Source: Methanobrevibacter sp. V74 (lineage in GTDB: Archaea > Methanobacteriota > Methanobacteria > Methanobacteriales > Methanobacteriaceae). From it: a DNA stretch of 64,000 nt. Location of the stretch: positions 248,001-312,000 of the forward strand of contig NZ_CAUJAN010000001.1 in the NCBI RefSeq assembly GCF_963082495.1. Direction: 5' to 3'. The notes under the pieces were generated by a model that did no database searches, was not told the DNA's origin, and saw only the letters and a list, made by a program, of their open reading frames with translations. Made by a program: the position numbers and the translations under genes. Below, in pieces: positions 51,101 through 59,543 of this stretch (positions are counted from its first letter, which is position 1; each line of letters begins with the position of its first letter).

Positions 51101-52168
51101 GTTACTTATTATCAAGGTTCAAATGATGTTACAAGTAAACTTAGAAAAAACAATTTCTACTATGAAGATGAAAAGCCTAGAACCGTAAAAGAGTCTATAA
51201 AAGGAATTAAAAAAGACATGGCATATATTAATAAATCTTTAAAGGAAATTGAAAACCCAACGCAAATTGATTATGTTTCTGTAGTTGACAGAACTGAAGA
51301 ATATGATCCTGCTGACTATTTAAATATGCCTGAGGATGATTCTGATTTAATAATTGAAAAGGAAGAAGGATTAACTTTCGCTGAAAAAGAAGAGCAAAGA
51401 ATTGAAAAAGAAATGAAAATGGAAGCTCTTAAAAAAGAAATCGAAAGCGATGAAGATGTTATTGTTCCGGTTCATGAACAACATAGAAGAGAAGATTTGA
51501 AAGACCAAGATTTGGAGGACATTATTCTATCAGCTAATGAAGATTACAAACAAATTGAAAAAGAAAGACACAGACAGGATAATCAATTAAAAGCTTTTGA
51601 TAATCATAAATTGCCGGGTAAAAAGAAACTCGAATCCAATATTTTTAATTATGTTCAATCTGGAGACATTGGTCTTAGTTCATCAGATGATTTATATAAA
51701 AAGTCTATTGATACTGTGGCTGATAGTGTTAAATTAATTGTTGATATTGAAGGTCCAATTCATGTTAATGAAGTAACAAAAAGAATTAAAGATAGTTGCC
51801 ATATTAAACGGGCCGGATCTAAATTGAAAAAAACTGTTAATGCTGCCATTGATAATGCAGAAAGCACTGGAAGCATTATCAAAATTGGGGACTTTTTATA
51901 TGATGCTTCAAATAATAATGTAGTTATTAGAAAAAGGGATAAACCAAACATTGAATTAATCTCTGATGAGGAAATAGCTAAAAGTATTGAGCTTGTATTG
52001 ACTTATAATAAAAATATCACTACTGGTCAAATTGCAAAAAAGACCTCACGTAATTTTGGATTTAAATCAACATCTAAAAAGACAGCTTCAAGAATTAATA
52101 GTGTTTTGGATTTAATGATAGCAAATAACACTGTTAAAATCACTGATGATATTGTTGAACTTAATTAG
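45149..52168 (+). CDS. Giant DUF4011-type helicase/nuclease protein
   Basis: 2339 residues. N-terminal DUF4011-like region (RRELLDLTLRNQLLNFK), then an SF1 helicase: Walker A GPPGTGKSQT (about residue 314), Walker B FDEASQVKPED (about 949), GDTQQLPPT, then QGDERDVILIS and NVLITRAREK. A Vsr/MTES_1575-like endonuclease domain follows (about 1250-1330; FRVDLAI, GITTDGKMY, ARDRDRLREQVL, STDWY). A charged coiled coil (about 1349-1396) leads into about 790 residues of acidic, low-complexity sequence with four copies of a KVDLGSDDDYIxVDH repeat. The last 150 residues are a winged-helix DUF3320-like region. Such proteins occur in defence islands and are suspected to act on foreign DNA. GITTDG lacks the Glu that relatives have (GIECDG). 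Confidence 0.85.
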   Translation: MLNKSNNIIEKEFKNLRRELLDLTLRNQLLNFKTRAKTITIVNQTPINLFQTLVLQDSKMYFVANKKDKIEDKSSVWDHIPFDFSKFSEGDKKLATDLTPKELQKRLYYINNQAKTMLQEQGYNILYLAIGFLEWKDKSKPKQKNNAPLVLIPVAMERKKVGESFNLEWTGEDIQTNISLKAKLLEAGIELPDFEFKKYGEVIDHYIASVRRAVSRMDGWKVNSNVALGFFSFTKFVMYNDLNPEAWEDNVDLTKNELIQAIFNPAKNNQEAFREEDIDTQLEYQNMYQVLDADSSQIAAIQDVKAGRNLVVEGPPGTGKSQTIVNLIAELLAEGKSVLFVSEKMAALDVVKDRLTAVGLGKFVLELHSHKTRRKKFLKDLQKATNVRAQEPLNIDNTIRKLETLRRQLDDYSQIIHKPAFAVNLTPFQLYGMKESADDHFARKDALMPLVRFENPESVTLKDLDDMKIALENLSELYQTISKENPWSKCAPKSLLPADLREIEMLINDTLHALDTFLVERGRVYDIYGIKKPNTLNEFQNSLSAFEIIKSQNAESIDGNIIKSGAWNNNTDDAFRLIQELEKYQRSAPALNKFNQSILQADIDRLIYELQHLSTKKFRLFSSKQHIEIVDRYYAIQVPDSISEIINDLQQVKAVIHMRKTLEINSPLGQKYYGGYWHLNANPNDLKAIASWMNEFTALVREGTFSQNTIDLMSKDLFDINPERDLSEYIDSGEEFVRVLSRLKDKLNPRSKLIFKRETGDVQFEAWQEQLYNWRGQLSSLHLWSQYLNTKNALKSSNAKMFVDSIEKRNIKKEDIEALVEGNFADSLLNILFLENHELATFVGELHENRIREFKDLDKKILTLNRKRIYHKLNSNIPKIFGGTENPQAKILAGEFTRKSGHMPVRKLLEKTGGMIKQIKPCFMMSPLSIAQYLDPTNEELQFDVVIFDEASQVKPEDALGAFMRGKTAVVMGDTQQLPPTSFFDQMSDAESDEEEATSLDMESILHLCKLSFPVKMLKWHYRSRHESLISVSNREFYDDDLLVYPSPSHSDPELGLKFRYNPNTVYLRGTSSKNPIEAKDVVDEIFNHFEKYGDSKSLGVGTFSVAQKNAILEELEVKRKEHPEYEPLFSDNKEERFFVKNLETIQGDERDVILISVGYGYDQDRKMSLNFGPLNQDGGERRLNVLITRAREKCVVFSNFKAHDMNLTANPPYGVKSLKEFLEYAENLTLGTQKVSESTKEPFEDAIASFLQENGYTVDKNIGCAGFRVDLAIVDDENPGKYILGITTDGKMYSSSKVARDRDRLREQVLTGLGWKLYHLWSTDWYRNRDLGRKKLLENVEKSIKASREEERCRSEEEKRLAEKRRLEAEKKAEELRIAHEKEEAERKAKEEEEANEINIEDIGPADFVEVEKVDDGDILEKPIDVSKLNPSDLFGNEDEVNPSINNDESEVKGESEFVSVEMPKSEFGEDDSEFVSVESPSDDEEIQGSDELSDSSEVENSSSEEEVHKRDDLVDSSEVEASGGDEDTPKSSDNAKIGEFNEEISAEDNADEDVGSQSLGNKIKSFINPNSAEEEDKKVSFFDSLKFHKDLGDNSNLDDDLKPNLDETPDIDVNSREESIVDNKVDLGSDDDYIPVDHNEEVVEKTTTKEVPNVKFSSKIDKDIKEPIVEEKPKKGLKTNANKKSSSKKDKNLHIVPDVTPEKEHVIDDKVDLGSDDDYIIVDHSDDEDLSFNIKPEEKVDLGSDDDYIVVDHGGSDVESDIDERVDLGSDDDYIVVDHGGDDVSSNDVSNEEKNLASDDNSQIMDKQPVNSKSKHSNFVKSIISDVVVGETKLKPQEVKTVKGEFIDDVTELHKPSPKEDFVVEAEIVNDDDSYALGDDSEDELNIFNDNLPDWDNDDSDDILNIVEDAKKEYIDETFDNIEIDGDKKVFDLEDDDSNEEYDINESESETPKIDNNDVEIQDAETSEVVEETDINEATGDGVTYYQGSNDVTSKLRKNNFYYEDEKPRTVKESIKGIKKDMAYINKSLKEIENPTQIDYVSVVDRTEEYDPADYLNMPEDDSDLIIEKEEGLTFAEKEEQRIEKEMKMEALKKEIESDEDVIVPVHEQHRREDLKDQDLEDIILSANEDYKQIEKERHRQDNQLKAFDNHKLPGKKKLESNIFNYVQSGDIGLSSSDDLYKKSIDTVADSVKLIVDIEGPIHVNEVTKRIKDSCHIKRAGSKLKKTVNAAIDNAESTGSIIKIGDFLYDASNNNVVIRKRDKPNIELISDEEIAKSIELVLTYNKNITTGQIAKKTSRNFGFKSTSKKTASRINSVLDLMIANNTVKITDDIVELN

Positions 52169-52177
52169 GTGATTTAA

Positions 52178-53929
52178 ATGTCCACCAAAGTTAAATCCCC
52201 TGATAATTTACCGAATAAACCTGGTGTCTACATAATGCGTGATTCAACAGACACCATTATTTACATCGGCAAAGCAAAAAACCTCATTAAAAGGGTTAAA
52301 TCTTATTTTAGGGAAAAACTTGACAGGCCTAAAACTCAAATTTTAATGAGTCATTTTGATAGTTTAGAATATATTGTAACTAATTCTGAAAAAGAAGCTT
52401 TGATTTTAGAAGCTACTCTAATCAAAAAACACAGACCAAGATACAATGTTCAGCTTAAAGATGATAAACGCTACCCTTATGTTAAAATAACTGAAGAGGA
52501 GTTTCCTCGTTTAGTTATTACACGAAACATAACTAAAAATGGAATCTATTATGGTCCTTTTACGGATGTTGGTTCTGTAAAACAAACTGTTAAATTTTTA
52601 AAATCATTATTTAAAATAAGAACTTGCCGCAATATGGATGGGCCTTGTTTAAATTATCAAATTGATTTATGTTACGCACCATGTGATGGTAAAATCTCTA
52701 AAGAGGAATATTCTGAAATTATTCACAAAATCGATTTATTTTTCCAAGGAAAATACTCAACAATTGTTAAAAATTTAAAAAAAGAAATGATACAAGCTTC
52801 TGAAAATGAGGAATTTGAAAAAGCAGCTGTTATAAGAGACCAAATTGCATCAATTGAAGAGATTATGGAAAAACAATTTGTTGATTTGGTTGATGATGAT
52901 TTAGACCAAGATGTAGTAGCTATTGCACCTGGCGAAAATGAGGTGGTAGTTATTATAATGCCGATTAGAAATGGTAAGATTGTTGGACGTGATGACTTTT
53001 TAATGAGTGCATCGGAATATGATTCATCATCTGAAATTATCTCTGCTTTTATCCAACAATATTATGGTTATAATCGTCATATTCCAAAGCAAATTCTTTT
53101 AGATGAAGATATTGAGGATAAGGATTTGCTTCAAGATTGGTTAAGTGATTTAAGAGGAAATAAAGTTAAAATAAAAGTTCCTCAAAAAGGTGTTAAATTA
53201 AGGCTTGTTAAAATGGCTAAGAAAAATGCTGAAATCATCAAACATCAAAAGAAAAAGATGGAATCATCATTAATTGAGCTTAAAAAATACCTTAAGCTTG
53301 ATAAATCGCCTCGTGTAATTGAAGGATATGATATTAGTAATATTTCAGGCAAGTTTGCTGTTGGTTCAAAGGTATCTTTTAAAGATGGCAAACCTAATAA
53401 AAAAATGTATAAACATTTTAAGATGAAAACTCCCGGTCCCAACGATTTTGCAATGATGGAGGAATTATTGACTCGTAGATTAAAAATGGTTGATCGTGAC
53501 CCCGAACCAGATTTAATAGTCATTGATGGGGGTAAAGGACAACTAGGTATGGCATATGGAGTTTTAGAAAAATTAAATCTCACACATATTCCAATTATAG
53601 GTCTTGCTAAAGAGTTTGAAGAAGTATTCACTCCAAATTCCAGTCGCCCAGTTATTATTCCAAAAAACAATAAAGCATTATACTTGCTTCAGCAAGTGCG
53701 TGATGAATCTCATAGATTTGCAATAACCTATCACAGAAAGCTTCGCAGCAAGAATATTTCATCCTCTTCACTTGATGATATAGTTGGTGTGGGTAAAAAA
53801 AGAAAGATTGCTCTTTTAAAAGAATTTGAAAGTATTGAAAACATTAAAAATGCTTCATTGGAGCAATTATCTAAAACAGAGGGCATTAATCAAAAAACGG
53901 CTGAAAATGTCTATAATTATTATCACTAA
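52178..53929 (+). CDS. uvrC: Excinuclease ABC subunit C
   Basis: 583 residues. UvrC makes both incisions in nucleotide excision repair. GIY-YIG nuclease (PGVYIMRD then IIYIGKAKNL) lies at residues 15-95, the UVR motif near residue 200-235 (AVIRDQIASIEEIM), the C-terminal endonuclease with EGYDISNISG and VIDGGKGQL, and helix-hairpin-helix motifs at the end (GVGKKRKIALL). Length slightly below the bacterial norm. GGTGAT is upstream of the ATG. It is 9 bp from the helicase gene, so the two may be co-transcribed; uvrA and uvrB are not here. Confidence 0.96.
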   Translation: MSTKVKSPDNLPNKPGVYIMRDSTDTIIYIGKAKNLIKRVKSYFREKLDRPKTQILMSHFDSLEYIVTNSEKEALILEATLIKKHRPRYNVQLKDDKRYPYVKITEEEFPRLVITRNITKNGIYYGPFTDVGSVKQTVKFLKSLFKIRTCRNMDGPCLNYQIDLCYAPCDGKISKEEYSEIIHKIDLFFQGKYSTIVKNLKKEMIQASENEEFEKAAVIRDQIASIEEIMEKQFVDLVDDDLDQDVVAIAPGENEVVVIIMPIRNGKIVGRDDFLMSASEYDSSSEIISAFIQQYYGYNRHIPKQILLDEDIEDKDLLQDWLSDLRGNKVKIKVPQKGVKLRLVKMAKKNAEIIKHQKKKMESSLIELKKYLKLDKSPRVIEGYDISNISGKFAVGSKVSFKDGKPNKKMYKHFKMKTPGPNDFAMMEELLTRRLKMVDRDPEPDLIVIDGGKGQLGMAYGVLEKLNLTHIPIIGLAKEFEEVFTPNSSRPVIIPKNNKALYLLQQVRDESHRFAITYHRKLRSKNISSSSLDDIVGVGKKRKIALLKEFESIENIKNASLEQLSKTEGINQKTAENVYNYYH

Positions 53930-54030
53930 CTTATATGTATTTTTTATGAAAAAATACTAGTTTTGCATTAACTTTAAATATAAGTATTTTTATAATGTTT
54001 TTATAATTGATATAAAAAAGGTTATGGTAT

Positions 54031-54573
54031 ATGGTAAAATGTCCGCGGTGTGGATATGAGAATTCATCCACAGCCGTATATTGTGATAACTGTACTTATT
54101 TACTTTCCGACTCTGATGGTAATAAAATAAAAAATACAAAAAGAGAAAGTAGTTGGAATATGAGTATAGGTAAAAAAATCGTAATAGTGTTGGGGATTAT
54201 TGTTATAGCATTTTTATTATTCTCTTTTGTTTATAATAGTACTCAACCGTCAAATCAAGATTCATTAAATATTGTTTCTGATGATGGAAGTAATCACCAG
54301 ACTTCTTCTTATCCTTATAAAACAGTAATCCAATATGGAGGCAGTTGGTATGCTGAAATGGGTGATCCAAATTATCTTGTAAAAGAATCAGGTTATGGTA
54401 ATAAACGTTTTACACTTGATTGTGCTGCATGGGAAAGAGTTTCTCTTGATGTTCAAAAACAGGATTATGGTGAAGGAGAACTTAAAGTTCAATTATTGAG
54501 AAATGGTGAGGTGGTAGCTGAAAATTCAACTACTCAATCTAATGGAAGAATTGTAATTAACTACAATTATTAA
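54031..54573 (+). CDS. Zinc-ribbon membrane protein with lipocalin-like end
   Basis: 180 residues. The N-terminal zinc ribbon (CPRCGYENSSTAVYCDNC) is followed by one membrane helix (IVIVLGIIVIAFLLFSFVY) and an outside domain of about 110 residues (YPYKTVIQYGGSWYAEMGD). The outside domain shows beta-strand alternation but no family I can name. This zinc-ribbon/helix/domain layout is common in archaea. AAAGGTTATGGT precedes the ATG. Function unknown. Confidence 0.75.
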   Translation: MVKCPRCGYENSSTAVYCDNCTYLLSDSDGNKIKNTKRESSWNMSIGKKIVIVLGIIVIAFLLFSFVYNSTQPSNQDSLNIVSDDGSNHQTSSYPYKTVIQYGGSWYAEMGDPNYLVKESGYGNKRFTLDCAAWERVSLDVQKQDYGEGELKVQLLRNGEVVAENSTTQSNGRIVINYNY

Positions 54574-54866
54574 AATTCCTTAATCCTATCTTCTAGAAGT
54601 TCGACTAATTCATCGGTTTTGTAAATCCTGATTTCCTGTGAATCTTTATCTTGAAATATTTTGATAAAGGTAATTAGGTCGTTACATAATTGGTCATATT
54701 GGATACTTAGTGTGTTAAAGTTATTTAGTAGTCCAAATGCTTTTTGCTGGTCTAATTTAGAGTTGTCTCTTAAAATCCTTTCAATATTAGCAAAATGTGT
54801 TTCAATCATGATTTTTTCTTCTTCTAAACTGTTCATGTATTCTTGAATTTTAGTGTCGCTAGCCAT
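54570..54866 (-). CDS. Small coiled-coil protein, unknown
   Basis: 98 residues if read from the second ATG (54866), with GTGATGAAA just before it; the first ATG at 54875 is less likely. It is charged and helical (SLEEEKIMIETHFANIERIL, LVELLEDRIKEF) with no Cys or membrane helix. No family recognised. It converges on the zinc-ribbon gene with a 4-bp overlap and diverges from atwA. Confidence 0.68.
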   Translation of the reverse strand: MASDTKIQEYMNSLEEEKIMIETHFANIERILRDNSKLDQQKAFGLLNNFNTLSIQYDQLCNDLITFIKIFQDKDSQEIRIYKTDELVELLEDRIKEF

Positions 54867-54950
54867 TTTCATCACTTATTTTAATTTTAATTATTAACAT
54901 ATAAATAGTTTCAAAAATATACCTTAATAAAGTATAAAGGGGCATTAATA

Positions 54951-56654
54951 ATGATAAAAGTTGAAAATGTAAGTAAAGAATATGAATTAGCTGATGGAAC
55001 TAAAGTTCCTGCTCTTAAAGATGTTAGTTTTGAAGTTAAAGAAGGTGAAATTCTTGGAATCATGGGAAAAAGTGGGTCTGGTAAAACAACACTTTTAAGA
55101 GCATTAAGAGGTGTTGAACATATTGATGATGGTAGTATTGAAGTTGGTAAAGTGAAAGTAACTTCCACATCTTCTCAATTTTATTATAATAATCTTAAAA
55201 AAGAAACTGCAATTCATCTTCAAAGATCTTTTGGGTTATGGCCGGATACAGTACGTGAAAATGTTTTAAGAAAATTATATGCACGTAAATACTTTGATGA
55301 AGGAGATACTAATTTTGAAATAGCAGAAAGTGAATTTGGCCATGAAGCTGATGAACTATTGGAATTGGTTTCACTTACTCATAAAGCTGATCATTATGCA
55401 TCTGTTTTAAGTGGTGGTGAAAAACAAAGGCTTATCATGGCAAGACAGCTTGCAAAACAACCTAAAGCTTTACTTCTTGATGAACCTGCAACTATGGCAT
55501 GCCCCAGAACAAAACAAGAAATTTTAGATGCGGTTAAAAAAATCAACAAGGAATTAAATATTACAGTTATTATTGTTTCTCATTTGCCTGATGTTCAAAA
55601 ATACTTAGCTGATAGGGTAATTTTACTTGAAGACGGTGAAATTGCTGATGAAGGTTCAACAGATGAAATCTGTGATACGTTCATGAGAGATATGGATGAT
55701 ATTGTGGATATTCAAAATATTTCAACTGATGAAGACGTTATTGATGTAAAGGATATTTATAAAAGATTCTACCTATTAACTGGTGGTGAAGTTCTTCAAA
55801 TTGAAGATATTAACTTTAAGGTACGAAATGGGAATATCTTAAGTATTATTGGTCCAAGTGGGTCTGGTAAAACTGTACTTTTAAGAATGCTTGGAGGATT
55901 AGATGATCCTGATGAAGGAGAAGTATTATATAAAGTAGAAGATGGCTGGGCTGATATTGACATTCCGGGATTGAATCGTATGAAAATACGTTCTAAATTA
56001 GGTTTCATGCATCAAGAATTTGCTTTAAGTCATTATGCAACGGTTCTCGATCAATTAGCTACACGTCTCGGATATAAAAATCAGGATATTGTTAAAGAAG
56101 CAAAAGTGAGAGCTAAAAAATTAGGATTAAGTGAAGAGTTGTTAGATTCATTTTATTTATTAACTGATTTGCCTGAAACTGAAGCTAAGGAACGTTTAAG
56201 ACAAATTAATCTTGATGGTGAAATTTTAAATGATCTGTTCCCAAGATTCCCTGAAACTGCTACAAAAGAAGCTGTTGCGGATATCTTTGAAAGTCTTGAC
56301 TTAGATATGGATATTTTATTTAGAAAATCCTATGAACTGTCTGGTGGTCAAAAAGTACGTGTAATGCTTGCTTTAATATTAGTTTCAAGACCTAAATTCT
56401 TACTTTTAGATGAACCATTTGGAGATTTAGATCCGATTACTTTAAGAGATGTAACTAATGCTTTAAAATCAATTTCAAAAGAATATGGTATTACAATAGT
56501 CATGATTTCACATAATACTGATTTTATTAAAGAATTATCCGACAGAGCAATATTTATGGATGAAGGTAAAATCATAGAGGATAGTGGAAATATTGATGAA
56601 ATAGTGGATAATTTCATTGATTTCTGTCATGCAGATTATTTAAAAGGAGATTAA
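54951..56654 (+). CDS. atwA: Methyl-CoM reductase system component A2
   Basis: 567 residues. Two fused ABC-type ATPase domains, with Walker A GKSGSGKTT (about residue 40) and GPSGSGKTV (about 302), signatures LSGGEKQRL and LSGGQKVRV, and Walker B LLLDEPA and LLLDEPFGDLD. No membrane helices. In methanogens this soluble protein (A2) uses ATP to activate methyl-coenzyme M reductase, reducing its Ni(II) F430. The unusual ACPRTK after the first Walker B is also seen in the family as I remember it. Cytoplasmic. A USP gene follows 3 bp after its stop, so they form an operon. Confidence 0.9.
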   Translation: MIKVENVSKEYELADGTKVPALKDVSFEVKEGEILGIMGKSGSGKTTLLRALRGVEHIDDGSIEVGKVKVTSTSSQFYYNNLKKETAIHLQRSFGLWPDTVRENVLRKLYARKYFDEGDTNFEIAESEFGHEADELLELVSLTHKADHYASVLSGGEKQRLIMARQLAKQPKALLLDEPATMACPRTKQEILDAVKKINKELNITVIIVSHLPDVQKYLADRVILLEDGEIADEGSTDEICDTFMRDMDDIVDIQNISTDEDVIDVKDIYKRFYLLTGGEVLQIEDINFKVRNGNILSIIGPSGSGKTVLLRMLGGLDDPDEGEVLYKVEDGWADIDIPGLNRMKIRSKLGFMHQEFALSHYATVLDQLATRLGYKNQDIVKEAKVRAKKLGLSEELLDSFYLLTDLPETEAKERLRQINLDGEILNDLFPRFPETATKEAVADIFESLDLDMDILFRKSYELSGGQKVRVMLALILVSRPKFLLLDEPFGDLDPITLRDVTNALKSISKEYGITIVMISHNTDFIKELSDRAIFMDEGKIIEDSGNIDEIVDNFIDFCHADYLKGD

Positions 56655-56657
56655 TTA

Positions 56658-57083
56658 ATGTTTGATATTATTGCAGTTCCGGTTGATGGTTCTGAATATG
56701 GATCTAAAGCGGCTGATGTAGCTATTGAAATAGCTCGGAAATTTAACTCAAAAATAGCCGCTGTACATGTTCTTGAAGAATTTTCATTAAATAGTTACGA
56801 TTCAGAAGAGGATTCTGGTGATGAACTTTTAGGAAAAATCACTGATAAAGCTTCAAAAGCAGGTGTTGATGTGGTTGAACATTTACTTACAGCAGATCCT
56901 TTAAGGGACATGAAATTTGTCATTGACCAAACAAGAGCAGATTTAGTGGTTATCCATGCCCATGGGGCAAATAATAACAGGTTTGTTTCATTTGATAAAA
57001 ACTGTGTTTCAGATACTCAAATTGGTTCAGTCTCAGAAAGACTTTTGAGAACTTCTGATGTTCCGGTATTGTTAGTAAAATAA
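56658..57083 (+). CDS. Universal stress protein
   Basis: 141 residues. UspA fold with AVPVDGSEYG at the start and the C-terminal ATP-binding region (VIHAHGANNN then GSVSERLLRTSDVPVLLV), which is a slightly degenerate G-2x-G-9x-G motif. It starts three bases after atwA. In methanogens a USP next to atwA is a recurring pairing; it may modulate MCR activation or energy stress responses (inference). Confidence 0.88.
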   Translation: MFDIIAVPVDGSEYGSKAADVAIEIARKFNSKIAAVHVLEEFSLNSYDSEEDSGDELLGKITDKASKAGVDVVEHLLTADPLRDMKFVIDQTRADLVVIHAHGANNNRFVSFDKNCVSDTQIGSVSERLLRTSDVPVLLVK

Positions 57084-57207
57084 CACTTTAAAATTATTTT
57101 TTTTATTTATATTCTCTTTTTTGCTTATTTCTAACTAAATATTTAAATAATATAAGAATCTATATTATTCATAAAATAAACTATTTATATTGAATGGAGA
57201 TATTTTT

Positions 57208-57375
57208 ATGATTGTTAAAGATTGGTGTTCATTCTGTGGAGAATGTGCAGGTGTTTGTCCAAAAAATTTAATTCAAGTAAGAGAGTATAGTCTAGTATTT
57301 AACGAAGATAACTGTAAAGAATGCTCAATTTGTATTGAAGCATGTCCTATTGATGCTTTAGAAAGGGAGGACTAA
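57208..57375 (+). CDS. 2[4Fe-4S] ferredoxin
   Basis: 55 residues from ATG 57208, with GGAGA just upstream; an earlier TTG (57190) is less likely. Two classic motifs CSFCGECAGVCPK and CKECSICIEACP bind two clusters. Its stop is two bases before the geranylgeranyl reductase ATG. Ferredoxin next to such reductases supplies electrons for lipid saturation, as shown for a Methanosarcina pair. Likely the electron donor here. Confidence 0.93.
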   Translation: MIVKDWCSFCGECAGVCPKNLIQVREYSLVFNEDNCKECSICIEACPIDALERED

Positions 57376-57377
57376 GT

Positions 57378-58556
57378 ATGATTGAAACTGATGTAATTGT
57401 AGTAGGTTCCGGACCTGCAGGTTCAAGCGCAGCAAAACACGCTGCTTTAGGCGGAGCAAAAGTAATTTTAATGGATAAAAAATCCGAAATTGGATCTCCA
57501 AAGAGATGTGCTGAAGGAGTTTCAATTGAAGGGCTTGAAAAATTAGGTATCGAACCTTCTCCAAGGTGGGTTACTCAAGAAATCGAAGGTGTAAGAATAC
57601 AAACTCCTGATGGAACTGATGTGTGGTTAACTAGTGATGAAGTAAAATTACCTGAAGCTGGATATATTCTTGAAAGAAAAGTATTTGATAAACACATGGC
57701 AATGGATGCAGCTAGAGCAGGTGCTGAAATTAAAATTAAAACTTTAGTAACTGGTGTTGAAAAAATCAATGATGGATACATTGTTGAAACTGAATCAATG
57801 GGCGAGAAAATAGACTATAAATGTAAAATTTTAATTGCAGCTGATGGTCCTGAAGGACATATTGCAAGATGGGCAGGTCTTAGACCAGCAGCAAAAGCTA
57901 AAGAAATGGAATCTGGGGTTCAATATGAAATGTGTAATGTTGAGTTTGAAAGGCCGGGAATTATTGAATTTTACTTAGGTTCATGTGCTCCTGGTGGATA
58001 CGTCTGGATTTTTCCTAAAGGAGATGACATTGCTAATGTTGGTTTAGCAGTATTGCCTCATAAAGCTGAAAAAACAGCTAAAGAATATTTAGATGATTTT
58101 GTAGCTACATGTCCTTACTTAAAAAATGCTCAGGCTGTTGAATTAAATGTTGGCGGAGACCCTGTCGGTGGAATGACTAAAAAATTATACGATGATAATA
58201 TTTTAGTATGTGGGGATGCGGCAGGACAAGTAAATCCATTAACTGGTGGAGGAATTATCTCTGGCATGACTGGAGGAATGTGTGCAGGTCAAGTGGCAGC
58301 TCAAGCTATTAAAGAAGATTGTTCTAAAAAATTCTTAAAACAATATGATAAAATGGCTCATGAAGCTCTTGATCATGATATTAAAAGATATAAAAAAGTA
58401 CAAGAATACTTACTCACTTTATCTGATAGTGAACTAAATAGTATTGCTCATGCATTCCAAGGTGAAAGCTTTGAGAAAATTTCAACTACTGAAATTGTTC
58501 AAAAATTAATTAAAATCTCTCCAAAAGCATTACTTAAATTGGGTAAATTTATTTAG
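57378..58556 (+). CDS. Digeranylgeranylglycerophospholipid reductase family
   Basis: 392 residues. An FAD enzyme that hydrogenates the isoprenoid chains of archaeal ether lipids. The Rossmann motif GSGPAGSSAA, the conserved RCAEGVS region and the second FAD motif CGDAAGQVNPLTGGGI are present. Length is normal. GGGAGGAC precedes the ATG. Together with the ferredoxin gene just upstream it forms a redox pair. Confidence 0.93.
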   Translation: MIETDVIVVGSGPAGSSAAKHAALGGAKVILMDKKSEIGSPKRCAEGVSIEGLEKLGIEPSPRWVTQEIEGVRIQTPDGTDVWLTSDEVKLPEAGYILERKVFDKHMAMDAARAGAEIKIKTLVTGVEKINDGYIVETESMGEKIDYKCKILIAADGPEGHIARWAGLRPAAKAKEMESGVQYEMCNVEFERPGIIEFYLGSCAPGGYVWIFPKGDDIANVGLAVLPHKAEKTAKEYLDDFVATCPYLKNAQAVELNVGGDPVGGMTKKLYDDNILVCGDAAGQVNPLTGGGIISGMTGGMCAGQVAAQAIKEDCSKKFLKQYDKMAHEALDHDIKRYKKVQEYLLTLSDSELNSIAHAFQGESFEKISTTEIVQKLIKISPKALLKLGKFI

Positions 58557-58564
58557 GTGTTTAA

Positions 58565-59533
58565 ATGATTTTAGTTACTGGTGGTGCAGGTTATATTGGT
58601 TCTCATACAAATAAAGCATTGCACAATGCAGGTTATGGGACTGTTGTTTTAGATAATCTCTCAAATGGTTATGAAAATTTCGTAAAATGGGGAAACTTAG
58701 AAAACTGTGACATTGGAAGTAGTGATTTAAGTGAAATTTTTGAAAAATATGACATAGAGGGAGTTATCCATTTTGCAGGGTTTATATCAGTAGCTGAATC
58801 TGTTGAAATGCCTCAAAAATATCTTAAAAATAATTATAAAAATACTCTTAATCTCCTTAGGGTAATGCGGGAGTATAATGTAAATAAATTTATTTTTTCA
58901 TCAACTGCAGCTGTTTATGGAACTCCGGAAAAGATTCCAATTACTGAAGATTCAGATTTAAAACCTATAAATCCTTATGGGCAGTCTAAATGGTTAGTTG
59001 AAAAAGCTCTTGAAAGAGAAGCTCAAAAAGGCGATTTCAATTATGTTGCATTAAGATACTTTAATGCATCTGGATGTGACTTTGATGGTGAGATTGGGGA
59101 ATTGCATGATCCTGAAACCCATTTAATACCGTTAATATTAGATGCGGCTATTGGAAAACGTGATTGCATATACATTTACGGGGAGGATTATGACACTCCT
59201 GATGGAACTTGTATTCGTGATTACATTCATGTAGATGACCTTGCAGATGCACATATTAAGGCATATGAATATTTATGCAATAATGGAAAATCCGATGTGT
59301 TTAATTTAGGGAATGGTCAGGGATTTTCTGTTCGTGAAGTAATTGAAATGTGTAAAAAAGTCACTAAAAAAGACTTTGAAGTTAAAGTTGGACAACGTCG
59401 TGAAGGAGACCCTGACAGATTAGTAGCGGATTCTTCTAAAATTCAAAATAATCTTGGTTGGACTCCAAAATATGATTTAGAAAAAATTGTAGAGTCCTCT
59501 TGGAAATGGCATCAAAAAATTAATGGAATTTAG
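58565..59533 (+). CDS. galE: UDP-glucose 4-epimerase
   Basis: 322 residues. Converts UDP-glucose and UDP-galactose. GGAGYIGSH (NAD), SSTAAVYG and the catalytic YGQSK are intact, as is the C-terminal substrate region (RREGDPDRLVADSSK). GTGTTT precedes the ATG. It joins the galU region functionally, giving UDP-galactose for glycans. Confidence 0.93.
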   Translation: MILVTGGAGYIGSHTNKALHNAGYGTVVLDNLSNGYENFVKWGNLENCDIGSSDLSEIFEKYDIEGVIHFAGFISVAESVEMPQKYLKNNYKNTLNLLRVMREYNVNKFIFSSTAAVYGTPEKIPITEDSDLKPINPYGQSKWLVEKALEREAQKGDFNYVALRYFNASGCDFDGEIGELHDPETHLIPLILDAAIGKRDCIYIYGEDYDTPDGTCIRDYIHVDDLADAHIKAYEYLCNNGKSDVFNLGNGQGFSVREVIEMCKKVTKKDFEVKVGQRREGDPDRLVADSSKIQNNLGWTPKYDLEKIVESSWKWHQKINGI

Positions 59534-59543
59534 GTAATAGTAT

